64,000 nucleotides of DNA from Enoplosus armatus (GCF_043641665.1 NC_092199.1:19782860-19846859), one strand, 5' to 3'; positions 40,201 through 54,500 are shown, numbered from the stretch's first letter. The notes: generated by a model from the sequence alone, not told the origin. Numbers and translations: made by a program.

Positions 40201-43200
40201 GTTTGTCCTCACGCGGCAGGCCCTTTCTCTTGTAACGTGAAGTGAAACATACTGTTTGACAATATGAACAATAAAGCATAAAGTCCAAACGTGTAAGCTA
40301 AGGAGCCAAACGTGGTTATGATAGAATGAAATAAGATTCAGACTTTTCACTTATCCTGTCATACTTATAATGCTAGGACTAACTAGGTAACCTGCAATAC
40401 AAGAACAATGCTGTTTCTTACTTTTCATGTCTCCTCCATGGATCAATTGGTGAGAATGCTAACGTTTTGCTTGGGACATGTAGCTTTAGAGTTTTTTTTA
40501 GCACAATATCATATATGTAGCCATCAAGTGCATATTTAAGACCCCAGCTGGGAGGGCGTGGGGGGGGGGGGGGTGTCTTTTTAAATCAAGTCAGCTGGAG
40601 ACATTAAGAAGTCAGTCATGTTTTCAACCAACTCGTGGATGTACAGTTAGCTTGGCTAGCTAGCTACAGCTGAAAACTCCACCGGCTGTTTCAGGAAAAT
40701 CTAGGGGAAGCCAGTTAGAAATGAATGAGCAGCCTTCTTTTGCCCGTTGTCTCCATACACACTGAGAGAATGGAAAGCTTGGTGTTAGCAACAGTAAGCT
40801 ACTGGTCATTTGGAATAGCTTCACCTATCAGTCAGTTGACAAGCAATCATGTTTTGTGTAGCAGTCTTGAAGGAAGACAGTGAGTAGGATGCTTGCATAC
40901 CTGTCTGTTAGGGGAGTGATGACTAATCTTGGCGTGTTGCCCAGGTACTCGTAGGAGTAGGGAAACTGGGCATCACAAATGTTGGCAAAACAGTGTTTCT
41001 CCTTCTCATCCCAGCGGTGCCTCAGCTGGGAGAGCCACAGGAAGGCCTGAGAATTCTCCACCTGAAGAATGAAATAAATGAGTTGAACAGGGAGTACCGA
41101 GGTTTGAGGTAAAGCCAGAAATACTCTGTGCTTTTTAATTATGGTAATGACATGAATACCTTAAGTGCATTACTCACTGGTAATAGCCTCTCAAAAAATA
41201 CAGCAGCAATCACGGTGTCCGCATAAGAATTTATACGGTACAGGTTCTTGGTAGATTTACCCCCCCCCCCATCACCTTCTGAGCGATCATCTTGGCCACC
41301 ACGTCCCTGGCATGGACGTCGATGGTGCAGATGGTCATGACTTTCTGGCGATCGCCCGGCGTAAGCTGCCCGACCAGCATGGAGATGAGGGTGTTGAGCT
41401 GGGACACTTGCTTCCTGTAGTACTCCTTCACGGCGTTGTCATAGCCCTCCTCCAGACGGGCGAACGCCATGCCGACGTCCGACGTCCACCAGATCTGAGT
41501 GCAGGTCAGCGCCACCTGAGTCAGAGACAATGAAAGGAGTCACAGGCAGGAGTCTGTAGACATATATAGTTGATAAGATTTATGTAGGTGGATCCCTGTA
41601 TTTGAGATTACTCATGATTCTCTCTGGTTGTTAACTTAAGACGGCGACTAAATATGAAACAACTGCATGAACTGAGCCAACAAATAAAATGCGTATATGC
41701 CCATATGTCTCAGGCATAAAACTGGCAACCCTCTGCCTGTGCAACTCAGAGTGTTCTCTGTATTTCTGTAAGTGGAAAAATTTGGATTGAGATGCAATGC
41801 AATGTTTACATTTGTCGGCCATGGCTGTTTCTGCTGACTGGCATGGAGAGTCAGCTTCAAAGAGCGCTAGATGGGCTGAGCAGGTGTTTGGTGGTCCGGC
41901 CATTAATGGGCTCGGAATTTAAAAATAATTGCCGTTGAGCTAATCTTGGCTTTTCCTCAGGAAAGAAAATCTGAAATGCCTTTTCTGCAGTGCAAAATCT
42001 CTTTCTCTCTCTCTACACTGTCCTCTGACTGTCCCGCTGTCATGATCCACATGGGGGAAGCTCTGAGTTGACAAAAACGTTCATGTATGTGACCTTAATG
42101 TTTCACCGTGCGCTCACAGCAATAAGCGTCATTGGGACCAGTGAATGCGTTGTACACTTAGAGTTTTGCCTCTCAGGGTACAGGCTGCAGCCGGAGAGGA
42201 AGACCTGCAGACACAACTAAGGGCTGAAAGTCCATGTGTTCATTTAGGGGGGTGAAAAGGAAAATAGCATTTAATCTATGTCTTGATTTGGATGATTGAA
42301 TGATTGAATGATAAATTTACAATTTATATAAAAAGACTTCAAGAAAAGACAGAGTAGTAAAGCACAGTGCTCTTTTTGATGTAAACACATTATCAGAAAG
42401 TATCAGTTCTGTACCAATAAACAAAATGTGATTTTAACACAGAAATGTACATAGCAATTATTTTTTTGGATTAGCAGTATTATGGAAATCATGAATACCA
42501 CTTTCATCATAACGTGATGATTAATAACTAGATTCATTATATTTATCCATTTCTTTGGTCAGATTCTGTGACCTGATTAGGAACTTCAGCTTTATTGCCA
42601 CTGCAAAGTCTCACTTTCCTGGTCATATACTGTATTTGGATAGTTGTTTGTTACAAATGGTGACAAAGACATCTATGTGGCCCAGTCTAAACACTAGAGA
42701 TAAAAACAAATGCATATTCTGAAAACGAAACTGGTGCCAAGTAGTGTGTGGACTTGTCTGGGCATCCCTACCACCTCACCTGTCGATATTTGGCCGAGAT
42801 GTCAGCCTGTTTTCCTTCTGTCCACAGGACACTGAGCCCCCAGTTGCCCACCCGATGGACAGGCCAGCGCCTTGCATGGCAGCCCCGTCTTGCCATCTGT
42901 CTATGAGTGTATGTGTGAATGAGAGGCCACTTGTAAAGCGCTTTGTAGCGGAGAAGCGCTACATGAGTGCCGTCCGTTCACCAGCAATGAACTGTAAAAT
43001 CACTACAGACTGCAGCTAAACTAAACGTTTTCTCAAGACACTGAAGTGTGTGCTTTGCTGCATTAACCCCCCCCCCGTCGCAGTGCCGTGTGTTCCTTGT
43101 GTACATAATTTGTGCGCCTTTGATTTGTCTTGATGCTTCATCTCCCTTTTGTTTACCATGAACATGATTAATGCCTTCTAATGCCTTAATAATATATGCT

Positions 43201-45528
43201 AAAGATTATAAGATCGTAATCGTACGAGCAATATTTGGAGTAACAGTTTCTCTCAGGTGCACTCGGCCAAAGTAAATATGTATGTAATCAAGATCACTAC
43301 GCTATCATTCTTTTCTGAGCTTAGTGATCTCACAGAAATCCCGCCGCCGAGCAGCGCTTACGAGCTCTCCTTCGCTGGCAGAGTGCGTCTGGAGGGCAGC
43401 ACCAGGATCAGTCCAGGAGCTGACTGTGTAATGAGCTGCTGCCTTTAAGTAAACACGCAAATTAAATACTGACTTTTTCAGCGCCGGTTTCTTAGTAAAC
43501 CTGACCCTCAGCAGCAATGTTTTACACTGCTGATTTACACCTGACCTCAGTAATGATTCATGATTTTTTTTTTCATTAGTTATTCATCTACTGTCAATAA
43601 AAAATACGGCGCTGAATCACTAAAAATTTGACCTCTGTTCACTGTTGGTCGCATCGTTACTTAAAGAGTGATTCAGCTCTTTTATAAAGTAAACACTGTT
43701 GACCCTGAAGTTGATTTCAGCATTTCTTTGAGTGTTTGCGCCGCGTGGCACTTTCAGCCAGAGTCAGAGAGCGTGATGTCAGAGAGCGTGATGCCAGGCA
43801 CATATCTGGCAATCCAGAACATCAAATACTTACTTTCAGAAAATCATTTGCATTTCCAGGTAGGGGCAAGCATTCCATTATCACACCCATAACAGCGCAC
43901 CGCTCTTCAAAAAAACCCAACAGGGTCTGGCTGCAAACGGTGTATGTAAAGCATTAGCAAGCACTGGGCTGAAATATCTATGAGAGGCATGGACATGATT
44001 ATGGCACCAATCCGTTGGATAAAGGGACTAATGGGAAAAATGCCCAAAGTGAGTGTGATGAGTTGAATCTATGCGTCCGTCACTGAGCCCGCTTACCTGA
44101 GCCGGATAGTCAAACAGCCACTGCTCTCTGGGTTTGTCCTCGTAGGCCGTCACTGCCTCGGTCATCTCATGTCGAACAGTGGAGCGCATGGTGTCCAGGA
44201 CCCGGTTCAACCACACCTCCACCTTACACACACACACACACACACACACAAAAAAAAAAAAAAACACACAAAAAAAAAACAAAGACAGGCCTATGAATAC
44301 AAATGTAGAAAAACATTGCAATGTGTCTCACGTGAGCACCAACGGGCTCTCTTATCAATGGACCCTAATGAGGTCATTAATAAGCATTAGGGTGGAAGTG
44401 GAGTCATGCAAATACTATGGGATGTAATGGAAAATTAATGGATTTATGAGCTTTGATATGCAAAGCCCCAGGGGCAAACGACAGACTCAATTTCATTTGT
44501 CTACTTTATTGTGGGTTGTGATATCTATATTTGATATATATTTTCTTCCATTACAGAAAAGGGCAGGTAAGTGAATTTCCCCATCTATTACATTCATCTA
44601 CAGCCGTAGTGCCACCGTCAGCAGCAAGACTAATGAAGTTAATAAATGTCTTTAGCATTTAGCTCAACCTACAGAAGTTATGGTACCACAATTTCAGGGA
44701 CATGAATAAAGGATTATGGGCGTATTTTACCTGACCAGTGCAGTCACAGGACTGATTAAAGGGGACATACTCCTCCTCCTTGCTGTACATGCCCAGACCA
44801 GTCTTAGAAGGATTCCCCTCTCCGTCTGCTTCGAATTGCATCTTAGCCATGTTGTCAAACAGCTTAGACAGATGCTTCTGGACCTGAGCGAACAAACAGA
44901 CACTTTCAGCTCAGGCTCAATTTACACTCGGCTCACGGTCCGACTGGTGCTTTCTTCGCCGCCGCGCAAATAAATAACGTTTCATTACTGTTTTCCGTTA
45001 TCATTCATAGACGGGCAGCACCCATGTTCTGTGACATGCCTGCTAACTTCCTCTTAGAGAGATTCAGTGGCAAGTTGTGCTTAACAGTGATTTATTTCCC
45101 CAAGGTGGAAATGCACAAGACAATGTCCTGATGATGGAGGTTGGAGCAGGCTGCAAAACTATGAGCGACATTGCCCCTGTGTGGACACCGCGGGTACTAC
45201 AAGGAGTCGACAGCACCCGGCAAAAAGAGCTAAATGGTGCAGCTGAACATGGTTTTAGAAAACTGTTAAAAGGCAGCTTGTAGAAAGTGCTATGCAGGGT
45301 GCAAAGGTTCTTCTGACTCTGTGAACAGACTGAAGCACAAAATTCATTGCTGCCCCTTAGGCAAAAATCAGTGGAGCCACCTGGTGCGGGTTGGTCCCAT
45401 TAGACAGGATGTCCAGCAGATCAGCTGAAGAGATGAAGTAAAATCTTGGGAAGGCCAGACGCTTGGTGTCCAGGTATTCTGCCAGAGCTTTTTCACATAG
45501 AGACAGCCTGTAGAGAAATACACAGAAT

Positions 45529-45578
<50 letters not shown>

Positions 45579-48500
45579 ATCCATGTGTAAGAAGAATAAA
45601 CCCTGCACAAGAGTGCCCCTGATAACAGATATAAGGAGTAGAAAAGAGAGAGTCTCACCTGCTCTGGATGTCCTCCAGTTTACCAAACAGGCCCGGTTTA
45701 TTGGTGGCCCCCACCACGTTAGGCGTTTGATGCACGGTGTTTGCCAGCTCTTTGAAATCAGCATCAATCCCCTCGAAGCGCCTCGAGTCCTGCAGAGGAT
45801 TTTAGGTTCCCAAAAGAGGGAGGGGAGAATCAGAGGTTTAATAGCAAACATCTGGGTTTAAGCACACCCCGAACATCGTGGGAGCAATTAAAAAGTCATG
45901 TAATCTCAGCACCTAAACTAGGAGTGTGAGCAAATGAATGCTTTCTTAATTAACAGCTGTAACAGTCGAGCTATCTGGGTTCGACGACAAGGGCGCAGGT
46001 TAAGGCCTGTATGCACATGAGCTTGTCAGTGATGCACCTATACAGCTGTAATTGACTGATTCTATCTGTTCAGTGTGTAACCTCAGGCAGCTGTGAGCGG
46101 ATGTCCTCAGAGCCAATGAAGATGCTCTCCAGGTGGGTCCACGTCCGCTGCACCTCGAACCAGATAGAGATGACGGAGTCGGCCACGGACAGCTTGCTCT
46201 GCCATGACGACACTTCATCCAGGAAGTGGGCGATGTACTTGGACGATATGAGGTTCTGCAGCTGCACCTGGTTGTCCTCCAGCGTCTCGATCAGCTCCTC
46301 ATCCGTGCGCAGCAGAGGCACCTGGGTCCGGTGGTGGGGCTCGTACTGGAACTGCATACCTGGATGGGATCGGCACGTTCCGTAAAACTCTGGGTGGCAG
46401 GATTAGGGGTGCTATCGTGGACTAAAAGGGAGTGTGATTACAACGAAGCGCGTCCCCCCCCCCCCTTCCTGTACCTGTCCACGTGGTGTTGAGCTCAGAG
46501 AGGACTTTCTCCATTCCCATCTCTTTAACGGCCCGGTCCACAATCCCTCTCACCTCCTCTTCAAAGCAGTGCAGGTTCAGCTGCAGCAGGTCAGCCAGAG
46601 TGGTCCCCTGCTCATAGGAAACCACATTAGCACTCCATCCAACAATTCACATAAGCTACATCATATAACATGATAATAATAGTAACATATTAGTGGCGAA
46701 CACCGGCTGTGATTGCTGGCATCAGTTCAACAGGGAAACCAGCCATTATAATCAAACTGCAGTGAGCGAGGGTTCACGCCTGCAGTTCCCGCCCAACGTT
46801 ATTTTTTTCTACAGTTTTTTTGGAAAACATTTAATTGCAAACTTTTTTGGGATAGCAATGATTTTATAATCATTAATTAACAATTAATTAACTCCAGACC
46901 TGTATTTGAGGTTTTAAACGACACATGTTTGTACCGAGCATCATCACATCAAATAGTATAAAATGGAGGTTGGACGGCGGGGAAGACCCACGACAATCCT
47001 AACAGACAGCCAATAATTAACGTTATTTAGCCGAATTAGTACATTTTTATCTTAATCGCAGCTCTTGCGATTTGACAGCTCCACCGGTGAGGAAACAGCT
47101 CCCTACTGTGGCAAATCTGCAACCTGCTAAAGTTGAACCAGTGAGTTTGTGAGCGCATGAATATAATATGAGTTTTAGTTATTTAGTCTCTGTGATACAT
47201 TTCTGTACAAACTCAACAGCTGGAGCAGCACAAACAGTACAAACAAGCCCAGTTAGGATGCAGATAGAGCTGGGAAAGAAAATAAGAAAATAATTGGAGA
47301 GAACTGCCCTGTGTGAAGCTCACCCTTAAATTATTGGCACATTACTAAAACCACTGCTTGTTTTAGATATTAAAAATAAAAATTGTAGCAAATGTACAGC
47401 TTGTAAATTCAAACCATACTATGGAACCATTCACCCAAAGTCATGAGCAGAACTAGCTCTAGAATAAATTGGAAACCTGGTCCATGGTGAAGCGGACTCC
47501 AGTGGCAGCCATCAGCTGATGCCAGTGTCGGGCTCGTATGGCCGGGTTCTGGAGCTCTGCCACGGCCCGCAGGGAGACGAGGAGGTTCTTTACCCTGCTG
47601 TCCAAACCTGTGAAGGCCTCCCACGCTCTGACCTATCGGAGACAAGGGCCAGGACATCAGTACCGGGGAGACGAGGGTGCTTGAAGCCGCAGTTCACGAT
47701 TTGATTCTAGCCGTATTTATTCCAGTGAAGTTGACATTCATGCATTTACACGCATTTAGTGCTTCCCAGCCTCGCTCAAGGGCCTGCAACGCCCAGCTGT
47801 AGTTGAGAATAAAGACAGGGGGAAGTTGTTGCTTTCCTTTCGCTAACAAACTACTTCTTTGCCTTTGACCAAGACACTTAACTCCCAACTGACTGCTTGT
47901 TAGGCTCCGACACTGTTTACTGTTGCTACGCCTGACAAGCTTTATTGCCCTTGCAAGTCACAAATGCAGTTTACAATTTACAGTTTACTACTTGGAATTA
48001 TTAAGTATTTCTGAAACAGTGGGTCCTTGATTTCGCTGGCTGAAAAGACAACTGTTCCTGGCAGAGTTTATCAGCTGTAGCTGGCAAGCTAATTATGCCA
48101 TATATTATATTACCCTTAGTTCCATGAGTTGGCTGAAAACAGCTGATTTTTTTTTTTTTGATGCTTCCAGCTGACTTGTCTGAGAGGGGTCTTGGAGAGG
48201 TCTTAAATATGGACTTGACGGCTACATGATATCGTGCTAAAAGACTGAAAAAGACGGGAAAAAAGTTAGCACCATCACCAGTTGATTATCTACGTAGAAG
48301 ACATGGAAATAAAGAAACAGCATTGTTCTTGTTTTGCAGTGTAGTTGCAAGCTGATGTAGTTAGTGAATGATACACTCCTTGGCCTTGAAGTAACACTCT
48401 GTTACTACTGTAGGTAGTAATAAGCTAGTTAGCCGGACATGCTTGCAACTGTTGCAGGTTACATTGGAGCAGATGATGCATTCCTCACAGGTTTGCTCTA

Positions 48501-51500
48501 GTCTTATTGGTTTAGAAAAAGCTAAAAAAAAGTTAAAAAGTTAAAATGTGGAGACACCCAAAGCTTGGCATGCTTAGCTACGGTTGCTAAGGTTATGATG
48601 GGATAATCACTGCGAGGAGGAGGGATTTGGCGAACTGTCAATTGCAGTTGGAGTTACTTCATCTCAGTTTTTCAAGATTTGTTTATCCTATCCTGCCGTT
48701 TTTCGGCCTTCCACACTTTTCAGCCTCGGCTACATTAAATCTCTTCCTTCACCTCTTTATCCAGCCCTCGTATGTCTTTGGAGAAGCGTTTGCACTCCAG
48801 CTCCATGTCCTCCACATGGATCTCTCTCCAGGGAGTCGTCCTCCATGCCGCCATGCTGGATTCCACCACGGTGATCATGTCCCACAGCTCCTTCAGCAGG
48901 CCCACCTCACGCCTCGGAGATGACGGAGAGCGGACAAAGTGAATTTAAACCGGCAAGAAAATTGGAACTGTGAATGTACAAGAGCGTCTCTGCTATCACG
49001 GCTCATTAGTTCGGAATCTGGCACAGGTTCGTGCTATTTGGGCTTTACCTGCATTGTCGGAGCTGTTTGTACTCGGAGACGGTGACCTCGAACAGGCTGG
49101 CAGACTCCACCAGGGAGGCCATCACCGCCTCCCGCTCCTGGATCTGCCGGTGGAACGCGTCCAACATTTGGTAGGGGCTCTTGCTGTCAAACCTGGACGA
49201 GACGTGCGCAGGGGGGACCCAACAAAACACACACATATTTGCACAAGCCCAGTATAAATCAGGCTGTGTTTAGGTAATGAAGGGCTGCAGATTTGCCAAG
49301 CCTGACTTGGCTGCAGCGTGACCAGATCAGAGTCTCCAGCGCTAACTGCACACTGTGACAATTAACAATGACTTCCATGACATTAATGGGAAAATAATCA
49401 CCAGGTTATTAAGAGACCAATTACACACATAACTAATCTGACAATTAGACATTATGACGAAGCATCTCTACCTATGAATTAATTATCATTATGTTAAGAT
49501 TCAATTAGCCTTGTCGGATGTGAGAGCCTCGAGATAACACTTCTCTAATATCAAGCGAGGAGGCAGAAAGGTGACATTCTTATCTTTTCAAAGGTACCCG
49601 CTCAATTTAATCACCAAGGAAACTACACAAGCGAAGTGTGTTGCCTTCAGTGACTGACTGTGGAACACTCAAAATCACTTTATTTCAGCCCCCCTATCTG
49701 TAAACAGAGAAGGAACGATAGACAATATGATATTACAGCTGTGGTGAAGTTTAATTAATTATGTTTCTCATATTTATGAATGGAGTTTATTCATTTATAA
49801 ATACTCCTTCTTCACTCTTTATGACGACAGATCAAAACTTCCTCCACTGACAAAGTTATGAGATACTATTCTCTGATTGAACCAGGACTGGAGTAAAAAA
49901 ATCGGAGGGGAAGAGGATACCAGCTCAGAAAATGAATACTGCTTACGAGCTGCATTGTGAAGCCACCGTATCACAAGAGGGTGGTCTTGGTTAAAGCTTG
50001 GCTTGAAGCACGAGGCACGATGCGTTACTTTGCCCAGACCTCCGCCCTTCAAAACTGCGCGCAGTTAAAGAACGCAGTAGTTTGTTCACTGAAAACAATG
50101 TTGCCAGGGTTCGGGATCCAGGCAGCATTTATGTGACCCACAGAGCGGATTTGGAAAAACAAATTAGTCGTATCTTAATCTTTTTGTCAAACTACTATCC
50201 TCAAGGTCAAGAATGTCTTCATGAAAATAAATACATTACATTTTTATATATATATATGTGTAATCATTTATGATTTGGACAGAGTTATATTTGTTGACAA
50301 ATTAACATTGACATTAAAAAACACTTAAAATGCTTACAATTACACTAAAGTGTGCAATAATCCATGTATTAGGTGTTTCTTATATTCTGCTGATAAATGA
50401 TACATGGTGAGTGAGTGTTAAAGTAAAGTGTTCCCAGACAAACTCTTACAGCCGAAAAAAAGGGCCAATATTTATTCTACCTGAGGGGCCCCTTGTTGCG
50501 GAAGTATTCCCTGAAGGTGTGCTGCTCCACATCGAATGAGGCACACTTCCGACGCAGGCTGGCCACCTCGATGGCCTGCAGAGGCGCCACCTGCTGCTTG
50601 ACTAACACCGCCTGCTTTCTCACGTTGTTCCACTTTTCTGGCAACTCCTGCAGATAGACAGATAGATATACAGAGAGGGAGATGAAGGGAAGGAGATAAA
50701 AGCAAGGCGGGCAGGAGTGACAGATGATGAATTGCCAGGAGGACGAGCACAGAACAGAGATGGGCGATTGCAAGACAAAGAGAAAAAAGCAAGAGAAATG
50801 GCTCTGTCTCCGCTGAAAGAAGCAGGGGAATGAGTATGTGCCGGTAAAAATAATGTTAAGTGATCAGTCCTTACCTCTAACTGTTTGTAGACCACGTCAG
50901 GCAGCTCCTGATCATAGACCTTCAGCAGAGCAATGGTTTGTTGCAAGGGCTCAAACATGGCATCTGTGGTGTTTTGCCTTTCCTTAACCGCCAGCAGGTG
51001 ACCCATGACCCCAACCAGGCCACCGTAGTCACCCTCCTCCACCTGTTGGCTCAGGCCAGCCTCAGCCACACTGACAAATTTCTCCAGGTCTGACAGGCTG
51101 GGGACAGAGGACAATGATCATTGAGGGGGCATTTGATGTGTAAAACTGGCACAAACAAGATCAGTTTGAGCATCGTGGGGAGTAGCCCTCAGCCTGTGAA
51201 ACCAGATGTATAATGTCTTGGGGAGCTTTCTGAAGTCTGAGGAAATAACCCCTCATGAAGTCTTCAGGGTTATCTTAGCCCTGGGACCACAAATGTTTAA
51301 CAGAAAACTGCATTACAAACTGGAGGTGTGGAGTTTGAAAGACATACCTGGCAGGGAGGATCTAATGAATAGACGCTATCTGGTTTCATCATTACAAACC
51401 TAACTAATATAAATCTACTAAACCCCTTTAATATACAAGCCAGCTGGACTTGCTATTGTAGCCCTGAAGACTCATTCAATAGGGTTCAGCAGCTCTACTG

Positions 51501-54500
51501 ATTACTGATGCAGATAAATATCCTATGATTTGGCATTAATGCACTTCTACAAATGTGCTACAAATGAATTTTAATAGTGGACCATGAACTTGACACCTAC
51601 TGAAAATATAAATGCATTTGGTGACCATCACTATTCTGATCACACCCTACCACACCAATGTTTGTCTGTGACTAAAACACAGTGTAAAGCCAATACAGCT
51701 AATTCCATCAGCGTATAATGTGCAGCGGTCGAAGTTGATGAACCACTGACAACTGGAAAACTAGCAACTAACATGCTAGTCAGCCCGGGAACACAGTAGC
51801 GCTAGTCAGCCACAATTGCTCTCCAAGCTAACCGGACAATACGTTAACGTCGTTTATTAAAGAGACATTATTTTATATTTATACCATCATCTCCTGTCGC
51901 ATAACTGTCTGCAAACCATGCCTCTCCTGTGGGGCAGGTTATTGCTGCTGGTCAACGGCCGAAAAACATTTCAATTCATAAAAGTTGACCTCAACACGAA
52001 AAAAGGTTTGCGCAAGTTTTAAATGCTGAGACCAGGCCTTACCGGTAGCACAAGTACAGAAGGGTCAGCAAACTGACCCCGTAACACAGCAACATGGACC
52101 TGCAGTTTGCTAACATTAGCCACAATATGCTACTGGTCATACCCGACCAAATAAGGCTGTAGCAGTGAATAAAACTGTACTTCACCTGTTAGTTACGTGG
52201 TCGATGAGGTGCTGTTTGAACATGAAGCTCCACTTTTTGATGATGTTGAGCAAGGCACTCTTCATGCTACGGCCATCCACCCTCATCCACCCATGGAACA
52301 CATGCACCGGCTCCAGACCCTGCACCTCCTCATAGATCTTCTCATACCTAGGGTGTGACGTCAAACAGATTTCGGTCAGGTAGATGGACGCTGACGCTAA
52401 TGCTCATTTGAGCTGCTGTTTATCCTCAACTTAATATTAATCTTCACTAAGAAAAAACTACAAAAAGAAATTATTCTAAATCCTGAGCCTACCCTTCATG
52501 AAGGAGATGACCATAAAAATGAACACACACAAACATACCGCCACGCTCCACTTGATCAGTACCCACCCGTCCACCTGTTCTTTAAAGTTATTCAGTGTTG
52601 GTGGGCTCTCTGAGACGCCATCAGCGTCAGCGTAAACCTCCGTCTCCTGGCTGGTGAGAACGTGGCCGTACAGAAGGAACTGGCGCATGAACTCCTTCCT
52701 GTCATCCACATACAGGTAGCTGTAGCACTCCAGAGAGTTGCGAAACTCGCAGCACGTCGCCATGACACCCTGCACACGTTCCATGAGGAGATGACGCATG
52801 TCTGCCAGATCAGCCATGTCCTCCATGTCAGCCTGAGGGGAGAGGACCAGAAGCCAGCTGCAGGCATTTTGATAGGTCTCGTGAACATGTGGCATGTTGA
52901 TGGGAGTGATCTGCATGAAAAAGAAGTTATGGGTGTTGGGGCTTCATCAAACCGCCAGTACCTGGTAGTGGGGGAAGGGGCTGTGCTGGGCGAGGCGTGG
53001 CACCAGTGAGGAGATCCTGAACACGTCGTTGGTGAGGCTCTCCACCAGCTCAAAGAAACTGTCTCCTGGTGCAAACTCCAGAGGTGGGGTGAACACCATG
53101 TCAGGAACCTTCAGATCCAGCTGAGCCTCAAACAGAGGGGCCACAGCCGCTCTCTGGTCTGGACCAAAAAGAGACAATTGGACAGCTGAAACTGCTGTGG
53201 AAACACTGCTAAAGTAAAACATATGGATTTATAATAACTGAAATGTCTGTGTTACTACAAAAAATATAATCTAAGACTGAAAACGCATCTCTGTCATCTC
53301 TAGAGAAAGTGGTTTACGGAAGACAAAAAAAAGAAGAATCAGGAGAAAGAGAAGTGGAATAAGAAGGAAGATTGCATCCTTTTTCCTATTTCAACCACAC
53401 TCCCTTTACTTTAACAGAAAATGTCACGAGGTCAGGAAAAAATGCAAAAGAGAATCCACGAAGATATAGGAAAATATGTGTTTAGTGCTAATTAGCAAAC
53501 ATTAGCGAGCTAACACGCTAAAATAAGATGGCGAACATGGCAAACACTACACCTGGAAAACGTCATCTCTGAAAGCCAGTAAGGGGGCATTGAGCTGAGA
53601 CTGTTTTGTCAAATGCCATTTCAAGCCAACATGGACAAGAAGTCCTAAAAGGGTCCAGAATAATGGATAGTTTGAAAATCTAAAAAATTCCATGACAACT
53701 GGGCAATATGATCAAAAGCTCCAGGGCAAGGGAATGAAAGTAGACCTTGAGCTGGTGATATGTATCTATTCCGTTTAGCCTTTATAAGAACATAGACGTC
53801 ATTTCTAGTTTGGTTACCATTTGATTTAAGGATTTTGTCGATAGATTTGTGAGAAAAAACATCCAAAATGTAACGTAATAATATTACATATTATTGCAGT
53901 TGCTAGAACATGGAATGAAGAGATTCTCCATTGGGTCTGTATCATTTCAAAATTTCAAACCAAAGTCTTTGTAGCAAATATCTAATTTCTTCACTATTTC
54001 TCGTGTTTTTCGGGCTAAACACAATACTAGTACAAGAAGGACTAGAGTACAGATGGTTTATTCCTTAGCCTCTGGAGGATGGCTGTGCGTCATCTTGGCT
54101 GACCTTGAGATATTTCCAGGTCACTTCAGTCGGTTCTGAACCTTCCTAATCATGAAAGACTGTTTGAACGACGCACACGAGGAGGAGAGGAAGCGGAAGC
54201 GAAAGAACGTGTAGAATAAGGAGGAGGAGAAGAGCTGGACACAGTGGCAGTGTGGCAGCGATCCACCACATCTTGAACCACATCCCAGTCCATCTAAACT
54301 GGTTGACAAAACCCATGCCAAGCAAGCAAGTCCAGACTTATTTCATGTCTACGGCCAACGCAGGCAGACACCCAATTGACATCAAAACCCCCGAGGGATG
54401 TTTTGCAAAGAAGCTGTCCAAGTCAGTGCTGGCTGGAGGACGGTGTTTCTGGTTCGCTGTTGAATCAGGGTAGCAGGGCTATCACATTTAGGGTTGGGGA

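Larger units (their letters stand above)
34819..40900 (-). other. Intron e23-e24 (longest)
   Basis: 6.1 kb. Holds a SINE-like fragment (35035-35140), a short inverted-repeat element (35336-35631), (TG)n (37227-37260), a partial fish repeat (37745-37960), an L2-like LINE relic (38040-38870) and one arm of an inverted repeat pair (40390-40830). The part 36,540-36,870 looks unique. Confidence 0.7.

Noticed and set aside
45357..45851. 164-codon minus-strand open frame spanning e18-e19
   Set aside because: It reads through the intron and a (CA)n tract in the frame of e19; only the e19 part is coding.
48898..48912. Acceptor gtgag|gtgggc for exon e14
   Set aside because: It would create an in-frame stop three codons on; the acceptor ccgag|gcgtg keeps the frame.
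50620..51114. 164-codon minus-strand open frame
   Set aside because: Only its first part is exon e11; the rest is intron that happens to stay open.
52567..52575. Donor CAG|gtggac for exon e9
   Set aside because: Phase would not match e10 (immediate stop); the donor GG|gtgggt eight bases on restores the expected sequence.
52592..53074. 160-codon minus-strand frame
   Set aside because: Wrong-frame shadow of e8 and e9.
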